This document shows, piece by piece, positions 1 to 5,776 of a stretch of 5,776 nucleotides of DNA. The notes under the pieces were generated by a model. The model ran no database searches and was not told the origin of the DNA. It saw nothing but the letters and a program-made list of their open reading frames with translations. A program made the translations under genes and the position numbers. Within the stretch, counting starts at the first letter, position 1. Every line of letters starts with the position of its first letter. Location of the stretch: the NCBI GenBank assembly GCA_036821645.1, contig DAISJD010000164.1, forward strand, positions 1-5,776, given 5' to 3'. The DNA is from DAISJD01 sp036821645. Lineage in GTDB: Bacteria; Pseudomonadota; Alphaproteobacteria; ATCC43930; CGMCC-115725.

Positions 1-2370
1 GTCATGATACTGCCCACGGCGGCGGGTGGCGGGCGCGAACCGTTGGGCAAACTTGCCCCGGCGGCAGCGGCTGCCGCGGTCCGAACGCTCGCACCCCATC
101 CTGTGCCGACCGATCGGGCGGCGGCGGACGGGCGGCTCAAGGCGACGGATTTTCCCGTAGCGCCCACGATCTATTGGCTTTGCGATGGGTTGGACGACCC
201 TGCGGCATCGGGGCTTGCGCAGGATTTGGCGGCACGCGGCACGCTTCAGGTGATGCTGCCCGACGGGGCGGGTCTGGCCCATCTTTTGGTACCGGGGCCC
301 CCCGACCCTGCGGGTCTCGTCGTTCGGGTGCGTCGGGCGGCCTTGGGGCCGTCGGTCCCGGTTCGCCTCGTCGCACACGGGCCGGATGGTCGCATTTTGG
401 CTGAAGCGAGCGGATCTTTCGCCCCGGATCAGACGGCGAGCGATATCGCGTTCAAAATCCCGGTCGAATTGCGCAACCGCATCGATCGGATCGACATTGC
501 CGACGAACCGACGGCCGGTGCCGCTTTGCTGTTGGACGAACGGGCGCGCCGTCGACCCGTCGGGATTGCCACTGTTGCGGCAGAGGGCACGGGACAACCG
601 CTTTTGACGGAAACTTATTATCTGGAAAAGGCCCTCGACCCGTTCGCCGAGATTCGCCGGGGGGCGGTACAGACCCTTGCGGCCCAGAAAATCTCTCTCC
701 TCCTTTTGCCCGATAGCAGCGGCTTCACCGCCGATCTGGTGAAGCCAGTTCGGGCTTGGGTCGAATCGGGCGGCGTGCTGGTCCGGTTTGCCGGGCAGCG
801 GTTGGTCGAGACGGCGAAACCGGATCTGTTGCCGGTCACGTTGCGACGCGGGGGCCGGACCCTGGGCGGGGCCTTATCGTGGGATAAACCGGCGCATCTT
901 GCCCCCTTTCCAGAAGAATCGCCGTTTGCGGGGTTAGCCGTCCCGACCGATGTGACGGTCGATCGCCAAGTTCTGGCGGAACCGGCCGCCGATCTACCGG
1001 GCAAAACCTGGGCGAAACTCCAAGACGGCACGCCCCTAGTCACGGGGGCGGCACTTGGCAAGGGCTGGGTCGTCCTCGTCCATACCAGTGCCAATACCGA
1101 TTGGTCGAATTTGGCGCTGAGCGGTCTTTTCGTCGATATGCTGCGCCGCCTTGGTCAATTGGGCGCGGGGGTTGCGGGCGAGAAGACCAATATCGCCTTG
1201 CCGCCGTGGAAAATTCTGGATGGGTTCGGCGTTTTGGGTGCGCCGCCGCCCCAGACTTTGTCGATCGCCGCCGATCGTCCGGTATCGGGCGGTATCGATG
1301 CCACGCATTGGCCGGGTTTTTATGGGACGCAAGAGGCGTATCAGGCGCTCAATCTCGGGACCGCCGTGGCCGGTTTTTCGGCCATTGCAGCCTTGCCGCC
1401 GGGGGCTGCGAAAGCTGGCTATCAACCGATGGCGGAAGTCGATCTGAGGGCCGGATTCTTGACCTTGGCGATGGGGCTCGGCCTCGTCGATCTGATGTTG
1501 GCTTATATTTTGGGAGGGGCGATGCGCGGGATCATCGGGCATTTTAGGGCAATGGGGCTCGTCCTTTTGCTGGCTTGCGCCGCCCTGCCGCAGGCGGCTG
1601 AGGCCGAGACCAACCGCCCGGTTCGCGCCGCCGATGGCGATAAGCTCGATGATTTCAATCTGACGGCCATGCGCGATCTGCATTTGGCCTATATCGTGAC
1701 CGGCGACGATGCGGTGGACCGGACCAGTGCGGCGGGTCTCTCTGGACTTGGCGTGCAATTGGTCAATCGGACTTCGGTCGAACCGGGCAAGCCGATGGGG
1801 ATCGATCTCGACAAAGACGAGCTTTTGTTTTTCCCCTTGATCTATTGGCCGATTACCGATCAGCAGGCACCGCTTGCCCCCGATGCCGTCGCCAAGGTCA
1901 ATCGTTATCTTGCGACCGGCGGGACGATCTTGTTCGATACGCGCGACCAAGGGACGGCCCTGCCGGGTGCCCTTGGGGCGCAGGACACGGCCGATCGGCT
2001 GCATCGTATCTTGGCCGGGGTGGATATTCCGCCCTTGTCGCAACCGGGACCGGACCATGTCCTGACCAAGGCGTTTTACCTGCTGCATGATTTTCCGGGG
2101 CGCTGGACCGGCGGGGCCGTCTGGTTGCAAACGGCGGAAGACCGGGTGAATGATGGGGTTGCGACCGTGATTCTGGGTGCCCATGACTGGGCATCGGCCT
2201 GGGCGATCGATGCGCGGGGGGAACCGGCATTTCCCTGCGTTCCAGGCGGCGAAGGGCAGCGCGAACAGGCGATGCGGTTCGGCATCAATCTGGTGATGTA
2301 CACGCTGACGGGCAATTACAAGGCGGATCAGGTGCATATCCCCGCGATACTGGAGCGTCTCGGCCAATGA
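1..2370 (+). CDS. BatA/DUF4159-type membrane protein, 3' part (5' end outside window)
   Basis: The reading frame is open from base 1, and the ATG at 4 is probably internal. From memory, fused BatA-DUF4159 proteins of alphaproteobacteria run to about 900-950 residues, so roughly 130-150 N-terminal residues, including the BatA membrane helices, are missing. Numbering from the ATG at 4, residues 1-100 look like the end of a vWA-like fold (strand IYWLCDGLDD at 56-65). Residues 230-385 are GATase-like (strand ending LLLLPDSSG, later GTPLV and GKGWVVLVH). Residues 484-506 form a membrane helix, and 507-535 a second hydrophobic stretch that resembles a signal peptide. Residues 560-788 are DUF4159: HLAYIVTGDD, DELLFFPLIYWPI at 605-617, GGTILFDTRD at 639-648, and the C-terminal stretch VPGGEGQRE through NLVMYTLTGNYKADQVH. 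The DUF4159 part should be periplasmic. It overlaps the next gene by 4 bases and probably shares its operon with upstream MoxR and DUF58 genes, which are not visible. The molecular function is unknown; the domain call is firm. Confidence 0.9.
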   Translation, partial: VMILPTAAGGGREPLGKLAPAAAAAAVRTLAPHPVPTDRAAADGRLKATDFPVAPTIYWLCDGLDDPAASGLAQDLAARGTLQVMLPDGAGLAHLLVPGPPDPAGLVVRVRRAALGPSVPVRLVAHGPDGRILAEASGSFAPDQTASDIAFKIPVELRNRIDRIDIADEPTAGAALLLDERARRRPVGIATVAAEGTGQPLLTETYYLEKALDPFAEIRRGAVQTLAAQKISLLLLPDSSGFTADLVKPVRAWVESGGVLVRFAGQRLVETAKPDLLPVTLRRGGRTLGGALSWDKPAHLAPFPEESPFAGLAVPTDVTVDRQVLAEPAADLPGKTWAKLQDGTPLVTGAALGKGWVVLVHTSANTDWSNLALSGLFVDMLRRLGQLGAGVAGEKTNIALPPWKILDGFGVLGAPPPQTLSIAADRPVSGGIDATHWPGFYGTQEAYQALNLGTAVAGFSAIAALPPGAAKAGYQPMAEVDLRAGFLTLAMGLGLVDLMLAYILGGAMRGIIGHFRAMGLVLLLACAALPQAAEAETNRPVRAADGDKLDDFNLTAMRDLHLAYIVTGDDAVDRTSAAGLSGLGVQLVNRTSVEPGKPMGIDLDKDELLFFPLIYWPITDQQAPLAPDAVAKVNRYLATGGTILFDTRDQGTALPGALGAQDTADRLHRILAGVDIPPLSQPGPDHVLTKAFYLLHDFPGRWTGGAVWLQTAEDRVNDGVATVILGAHDWASAWAIDARGEPAFPCVPGGEGQREQAMRFGINLVMYTLTGNYKADQVHIPAILERLGQ
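1512..1524 (+). promoter_or_regulatory. Possible internal ribosome binding site and ATG inside the DUF4159 gene
   Basis: A purine-rich GGGAGGGG at 1512-1519 resembles a Shine-Dalgarno sequence and sits just before an in-frame ATG at 1522. The GGAGG core is 4 bases from the ATG, which is a tight spacing. The 282 residues read from this ATG begin with a good signal peptide: a basic start (MRGIIGHFR), a hydrophobic core (MGLVLLLACAAL) and a possible signal peptidase I site after AEA. The DUF4159 domain follows directly. The G-rich stretch also simply encodes the end of a membrane helix (LGGAM), so the site may be coincidental. Confidence 0.35.
2352..2355 (+). promoter_or_regulatory. Weak ribosome binding site for the vWA/GATase-like gene
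   Basis: GGAG lies 11 bases before the ATG at 2367, inside the last codons of the preceding gene. The spacing is long and the match short. Because the ATG overlaps the upstream stop codon (ATGA), translational coupling probably supplies most of the initiation. Confidence 0.4.
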
Positions 2371-4490
2371 ATGCTTTTAGTCTCGGTTGGGCCCCGCTTA
2401 TCCCATGGCCCGTTTTGGGCGGTATGGCCCTTATCGTTCTGGCGGTATTGGGTTTCGGTCTCTGGCGGCGCACGGGATCGGTCGGGTGGCGGTTTTTGAC
2501 GGCGGCGTTCTTGATGCTGGCCCTGGCCAATCCGTCCCTGATGGAAGAACGGCGGACGCCGCAAAAAGATGTGGCGATCATCGTGCGCGATATCTCTCCA
2601 AGCCAGCGGATCGGCACCCGACAGGCGGCGGCTGATGCGGCACTTGCCCATTTGAAGGCAGGGTTGGGGCGGTTCGACGATCTCGATGTGCGCGTGGTGG
2701 AGGCGGGGGCGGCCCCACCGCTCGGCAGCCGCGATCCCGGTACGGAGTTGTTCGGTGCCTTGGGGCGGGTGCTGAGCGACGTTCCGGCCCAGCGGCTGGC
2801 TGGTATCGCCCTCATTACCGATGGTCAGGTGCATGACGTCCCGAGCCCCGACCGTCTAGGCTTTACCGCTCCCATCCATGCCCTGCTCGACGGACAGCGG
2901 GACGAAGGCGATCGCCGGATCCTGATCAAGGAGGCACCGGCTTTCGGCATCGTTGGCAAAGATGTCCGGTTCGTGGTGAGGGTCGAGGATCTGGGCGGCC
3001 CGCCGGGGGAGCGGGCACGCTATCCGGCGACGGCCGCGATTACCATCCGGCGCGACGGCGGGCCGCCCCAACCCTTTACCGTTGCGATCGGCAAGGATGT
3101 GCCGGTGACCGTGTCCCTGGACCATGGCGGGCCCACGGTGTTCGAACTCGCGGTCAATCCCGGTCCCCATCATTTGACCGACGATAATAAACATGCAGCC
3201 CTCGTGGTGAATGGGGTACGCGATCGGTTGAAGGTTTTGTTGGTGACGGGTGAACCCCATCCGGGCGAGCGGGTCTGGCGCAACCTTTTGAAGGCCGATC
3301 CCTCGGTCGATCTCGTGCATTTTACGATTTTGCGACCGCCGGAAAAGAACGATGCGACCCCGATCCGGGAATTGTCCTTGATCGCGTTTCCGACCCGTGA
3401 ATTGTTCGAGGTCAAGCTCGGCGAATTCGATCTCATCATCCTCGACCATTATTGCAGGCGCGGCATTCTGCAACTGAACTATCTCGACAATATCGCCCGC
3501 TATGTCCGTCAGGGTGGGGCGTTGCTGGAGGCGGCGGGCGGCTGTTCGGGGGCCCCGCTCGGTCTGTTTCGCACGCCGGTCGGCACGGTCCTGCCGGCGG
3601 AACCTTCGGGCAAAGTGCGCGAAGAAGGGGTGCGTCCCAGAATTACGCCGGAAGGCAATCGACATCCGGTGACGGCGGGCCTGCCCGGTGCCCCGCTCGA
3701 CGGCAAGGGCGATGCCACTTGGGGGCGGTGGTTCCGTCAGGTCGAGGCCCAGGCCAAACGGGGCAGCGTGGTGATGAGCGGGCTTGACGATCAGCCGCTA
3801 ATGGTATTGGACCGGGTCGAAAAAGGCCGGGTCGCCCAACTGCTCAGCGATCAGATCTGGCTTTGGACCAAGGGATTCGAAGGGGGCGGCCCCCAGGCGG
3901 AATTGCTGCGCCGCTTGGCTTATTGGTTGATGAAGGAACCGGATCTCGAAGAAAACGATCTGCGCGCCACGGTCGATGGGCAACGGCTGACCATTACCCG
4001 TCGGACCTTGAAACCGGAACCGGCGACCATCACCCTGACCCGCCCCGACGGCAAGAGCGAGACGGTGCCCTTGAAAGAAGAATCCGACGGCCGGGCGACC
4101 GGGATCGTTGCGATTGGCGAGAGTGGGCTTTACCGCGTCACCGACGGCACGCGCACGGCCCTTGCCGCCGCCGGGGCGTTAAACCCGGTGGAAATGTCCG
4201 ATGTACGCACCGTGCGCGAGCGGCTCGATCCGGTCGTGACGGCAACCCAAGGATCGGTGCAATGGGTGGGGACGGGTGCCGGTCTTGGCACTGCTCTGGG
4301 CAGTCCCCTGCCGGAAATCCGCCGGGTCGGCAAAACGGGCCCGGCGGGCGGCCCCGGCTGGATCGGCTTTCGCGCCAATGGCGATTACCGGGTGACGGGG
4401 GTGGTTGAAACCCCCTTGCTGCCGCCTTGGTTGCTGCTGCTGCTGTCGCTTGGGAGTTTGATGCTGGCCTGGCGTCGAGAAGGGCGGTAG
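2367..4490 (+). CDS. Membrane-anchored vWA-like and GATase-like protein
   Basis: A complete 707-residue protein. Two N-terminal membrane helices (about 12-33 and 43-58) are separated by RR, and one C-terminal helix (684-702, five Leu in a row) is followed by RREGR. By the positive-inside rule, residues 60-683 lie in the periplasm. Residues 67-170 look vWA-like, with MIDAS residues D75, S77, S79 (DISPS), T126 and D152 (ITDGQ). Residues 170-285 look beta-rich. Residues 289-530 resemble a class I glutamine amidotransferase fold: KVLLVTGE at 289-296, FDLIILDHYC at 354-363, GGALLEAAGG leading to C393, then WGRWFRQ, DDQPLMVLDR and SDQIWLW at 494-500. Residues 540-680 look like an Ig-like or similar beta domain. 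The family is the uncharacterised membrane protein paired with BatA/DUF4159 genes in alphaproteobacteria, usually near MoxR and DUF58. A MoxR chaperone target or an envelope stress role is inference from context. The start is chosen from the ATGA overlap and the placement of the first helix. Only two cysteines occur (363 and 393). Confidence 0.92.
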   Translation: MNAFSLGWAPLIPWPVLGGMALIVLAVLGFGLWRRTGSVGWRFLTAAFLMLALANPSLMEERRTPQKDVAIIVRDISPSQRIGTRQAAADAALAHLKAGLGRFDDLDVRVVEAGAAPPLGSRDPGTELFGALGRVLSDVPAQRLAGIALITDGQVHDVPSPDRLGFTAPIHALLDGQRDEGDRRILIKEAPAFGIVGKDVRFVVRVEDLGGPPGERARYPATAAITIRRDGGPPQPFTVAIGKDVPVTVSLDHGGPTVFELAVNPGPHHLTDDNKHAALVVNGVRDRLKVLLVTGEPHPGERVWRNLLKADPSVDLVHFTILRPPEKNDATPIRELSLIAFPTRELFEVKLGEFDLIILDHYCRRGILQLNYLDNIARYVRQGGALLEAAGGCSGAPLGLFRTPVGTVLPAEPSGKVREEGVRPRITPEGNRHPVTAGLPGAPLDGKGDATWGRWFRQVEAQAKRGSVVMSGLDDQPLMVLDRVEKGRVAQLLSDQIWLWTKGFEGGGPQAELLRRLAYWLMKEPDLEENDLRATVDGQRLTITRRTLKPEPATITLTRPDGKSETVPLKEESDGRATGIVAIGESGLYRVTDGTRTALAAAGALNPVEMSDVRTVRERLDPVVTATQGSVQWVGTGAGLGTALGSPLPEIRRVGKTGPAGGPGWIGFRANGDYRVTGVVETPLLPPWLLLLLSLGSLMLAWRREGR

Positions 4491-4497
4491 GGGCATC
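4491..4497. other. Seven-base gap between convergent genes
   Basis: The TAG stop of the + strand pair ends at 4490, and the TGA stop of the - strand ligase gene has its last base at 4498. The gap is too short for a hairpin terminator, and no hairpin followed by a T-run was found by eye in the nearby coding ends. Transcripts from the two sides therefore probably overlap at their 3' ends unless Rho or elements inside the coding sequence stop them. Confidence 0.9.
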
Positions 4498-5625
4498 TCA
4501 GGCGATGCGGTGCGGTCTGAAACGGGCGCGGTTGCTCGTGATCAGGCCGTCTTCGCGGATGCCGATCCCGGCTGGCGTGCCGTCCACGATCCAACTGCCG
4601 ACGATGGGATAAGCGCCATCGAACGATGGCAGCGCGTAGAGAGACTGATAGACCATCGGCTGATTTTGATTGGTGCCGCCGGTCGCCGCTTGAATCACAC
4701 CGTCGCCTATGATGCGAATATTGGCGCCTTCGCGCGATAGGATCGGTTTTTCCACATAGCTGCCGGTGGCGGGCGGGGCGTTATCGGCCCAGAGCAGGTT
4801 GGGGTGATCGGGGAAAAGCGACCATAGAATCGGTAGAATCGCCTTGTTGCTCCATATCATTTTCCAGATCGGTTCGATCCAACGCGTGTCGGTTTCGGTA
4901 ATATGGCGGCCGAACGGTTCTCTGACCAACCACTCCCAAGGGTAGAGATGATAGAGCTGACGGATGATTTTATCATCGAGATCAAGGAAATGTCGCCCAT
5001 TCCACCCGATATCGACAATGTTGATCCGTTGGGTATGGTGCCCTGCTTCTTGCGCAAGATCCATGAGATAGGCGGTGGTGACGGCATCTTCGCCGCACCA
5101 ATCGTCGGCGTGGGTAAAGTAAACCGTATCATTCCCAAGATCGGGCAAGAGATCGGCCCAGCGCGCGCGCAGTAACCCATGCAACCGATTGAATTGGCTG
5201 TGATTTGGAAAAAGATCCCGTTGCCAATCGGCCTGAATGACGGCGGCTTCCAGAAGGGCGGTCGGCGTATCGCAATTGAATTCAAAGAGCTTAGGCGGGT
5301 TTACGCCATCATAGCCTAAATCGAAACGCCCGTAATTCAAGGCCGGGGGTTCCGTCTCCCAGGCGTTGATGATGAGGGGGATGCACCAATCCGGTATGTT
5401 GAAGGTGTGAAACAGACCCTGGGCGATGATGTGATCGCCTGCGGCAAGAAACAACCCATAGAGTGTCCGGGTTGCCTCTTCGAGCACGGTGATTTCATCG
5501 GTGCTGAACTGATAGAAGGCGCTTTCATCCCAATAGGCAATGCCGCGATCGCTGTGCCAGATCAGCCCCTCTTGTTCGACGCGCCGCTGCCAGTCGGGTC
5601 GCGGTGGGTGCGGCTCGCGTTCCAA
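4498..5625 (-). CDS. ygiC: YgiC/YjfC-type ATP-grasp ligase, glutathionylspermidine synthase family
   Basis: A complete 375-residue protein close to the length of E. coli YgiC (386). It lacks the N-terminal amidase domain of the bifunctional E. coli glutathionylspermidine synthetase/amidase. Family motifs occur in order: RPDW at 9-12, YWDES at 31-35, GRFDLGYDG at 99-107, FEFNCDTPTALLEAA at 114-128, LYPWEW at 227-232, SNKAILPILW at 259-268, FPDHPNLL at 271-278, VEKPILSREGAN at 291-302, GSWIVDG at 343-349 and GIGIREDGLIT at 353-363. By family comparison R100, D102, E115 and N117 are the likely metal/ATP site, with K261, K293 and R357 also contacting nucleotide. The chemistry is ATP-dependent ligation of an acid to an amine; the substrate is unknown, and YgiC and YjfC are annotated only as putative acid-amine ligases. 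The start is TTG: an in-frame TAA lies two codons upstream, no ATG or GTG is near, and MER...RPDW aligns with the YgiC N-terminus. GC is markedly lower than in the neighbours. yjfC would be an equally fair name. Confidence 0.93.
   Translation of the reverse strand: MEREPHPPRPDWQRRVEQEGLIWHSDRGIAYWDESAFYQFSTDEITVLEEATRTLYGLFLAAGDHIIAQGLFHTFNIPDWCIPLIINAWETEPPALNYGRFDLGYDGVNPPKLFEFNCDTPTALLEAAVIQADWQRDLFPNHSQFNRLHGLLRARWADLLPDLGNDTVYFTHADDWCGEDAVTTAYLMDLAQEAGHHTQRINIVDIGWNGRHFLDLDDKIIRQLYHLYPWEWLVREPFGRHITETDTRWIEPIWKMIWSNKAILPILWSLFPDHPNLLWADNAPPATGSYVEKPILSREGANIRIIGDGVIQAATGGTNQNQPMVYQSLYALPSFDGAYPIVGSWIVDGTPAGIGIREDGLITSNRARFRPHRIA
4613..4633. repeat. Perfect inverted repeat inside the 3' end of the ligase gene
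   Basis: GCCATCG at 4615-4621 and CGATGGC at 4624-4630 are exact reverse complements separated by AA. A further GC pair (4613-4614 with 4632-4633) can extend the stem past one bulged A at 4631. In RNA this would be a 6-bp stem with a four-base loop, or slightly longer. There is no T-run on either side, so it is not a standard intrinsic terminator. It codes for the PSFDGA part of the ligase on the - strand and lies about 125 bases past the + strand stop. It may be a chance palindrome. Confidence 0.4.
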
Positions 5626-5628
5626 CTG

Positions 5629-5776
5629 TTATTCCCCGCCGCCGCCGCCGCTGGCATGGGCGGCCGTTTCCCCAAAACCGCCACGCGCGACGGCGGGTGC
5701 CTCGGCGCTTCTTGAGGCGGAGGCTGCGGATTTTTCTGCCGAGTGTTCGCCACGATTGCCACCGCCACCGCCACCG
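5629..5776 (-). CDS. DUF1190 (YgiB/YjfM-type) protein, C-terminal 48 codons
   Basis: On the - strand one frame is open from the window edge to a TAA at 5631-5629, with complete codons beginning at 5775. It encodes a Gly/Ala/Ser-rich tail that starts with six Gly, passes through ARGGFGETAAHAS and ends in five Gly and a Glu. The RGGFGE element followed by a Ser/Ala-rich tail matches the C-terminus of E. coli YgiB (TRGGFGES). The next gene is a YgiC-type ligase, as in the E. coli ygiB-ygiC and yjfM-yjfC pairs. Proteins of this family are usually short, with an N-terminal lipoprotein-like or membrane segment; that part lies outside the window. The function is unknown. The call rests on one short motif plus gene order. 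With no start codon in view, the fragment is easily missed by ORF callers. Confidence 0.75.
   Translation of the reverse strand, partial: GGGGGGNRGEHSAEKSAASASRSAEAPAVARGGFGETAAHASGGGGGE
5633..5637 (-). promoter_or_regulatory. Ribosome binding site deciding the TTG start of the ligase gene
   Basis: Read on the - strand, GGGGA lies 7 bases before the TTG at 5625. It is formed by the last Gly and Glu codons of the DUF1190 gene, so the ribosome binding site is embedded in upstream coding sequence. The upstream stop TAA (5631-5629) is three bases from the TTG, which favours translational coupling. The position supports TTG as the true start. Confidence 0.6.
5758..5776. repeat. Tandem GCCACC hexamer repeat at the window edge
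   Basis: Three exact copies of GCCACC (5758-5775) plus one further G run to the window end on the + strand. On the - strand they are GGTGGC units coding Gly-Gly in the DUF1190 protein. The array may continue beyond the window. Each unit is six bases, so copy-number change would alter the length of the Gly run without shifting the frame. Confidence 0.7.

Noticed and set aside
4..6. ATG at 4 as the true start of the first gene
   Set aside because: The frame is open through base 1, the protein begins in the middle of a vWA-like region, and the expected BatA membrane helices are missing. The real start is upstream of the window.
1036..2367. A 443-residue open frame on the - strand, antisense to the DUF4159 gene
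   Set aside because: Its translation is rich in Arg, His, Gln and Pro with no recognisable domain, and the + strand frame has clear family motifs throughout. Long antisense frames are common in high-GC genes.
2909..2916. GCGATCGC and many CGATCG sites, as a possible HIP1-like or methylation-site enrichment
   Set aside because: They mostly arise from common Asp, Ile and Arg codon pairs (GAT, ATC, CGG). Only two full GCGATCGC octamers were noticed, with no regular spacing.
2856..3665. A 269-residue open frame on the - strand under the vWA/GATase-like gene
   Set aside because: Same reasoning: biased composition, no motif, and it fully overlaps a well-supported gene.
4613..4633. The inverted repeat as an intrinsic terminator
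   Set aside because: No T-run follows on either strand and the stem is short, so it is reported only as a repeat of uncertain meaning.
5160..5171. Alternating GC run as possible Z-DNA
   Set aside because: It is short and lies within ligase codons for Leu-Arg-Ala-Arg, so no special function is needed.
4498..5625. Ligase as a full glutathionylspermidine synthetase/amidase
   Set aside because: At 375 residues it has only the ATP-grasp part and no N-terminal cysteine amidase domain, and its spacing and motifs are nearer to YgiC/YjfC.

Overview
The window reads as chromosomal DNA from a high-GC Gram-negative bacterium. The closest fit is an alphaproteobacterium, perhaps Rhodospirillales-like. 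This is an inference from the fused BatA/DUF4159 protein followed by a vWA/GATase-like membrane protein, and from a GC content near 66% in four hand-counted 60-base blocks of the first two genes. No RNA gene, mobile element, CRISPR array or phage gene was seen.

Layout: two envelope-related gene pairs converge near position 4494. On the + strand, bases 1-2370 hold the 3' part of a large membrane-anchored protein ending in a DUF4159 domain; its N-terminus lies before the window. It overlaps by 4 bases (ATGA) with a complete 707-residue membrane protein (2367-4490) that has a vWA-like domain with a full set of MIDAS residues, a glutamine-amidotransferase-like domain and a C-terminal membrane anchor. 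In alphaproteobacteria this pair usually follows MoxR-type AAA ATPase and DUF58 genes, giving a Bat-like operon of unknown exact function. Both large domains are predicted to face the periplasm.

On the - strand, the window edge holds the last 48 codons of a DUF1190 (YgiB/YjfM-type) protein (5776-5629). Three bases later comes a complete YgiC/YjfC-type ATP-grasp ligase of the glutathionylspermidine synthase family (5625-4498), which starts at TTG. This matches the E. coli ygiB-ygiC and yjfM-yjfC gene order. The ligase gene is clearly lower in GC (about 49% in three sampled blocks) than everything around it.

The two pairs end only 7 bases apart, so any terminator must lie inside coding sequence. 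Both families are poorly understood, but I see no clearly undescribed system. The most unusual points are a possible internal translation start that would make a separately exported DUF4159 protein, a likely disulfide or nucleophile cysteine pair in the second gene, and the tightly coupled TTG start of the ligase, whose ribosome binding site lies inside the Gly codons of the preceding gene.
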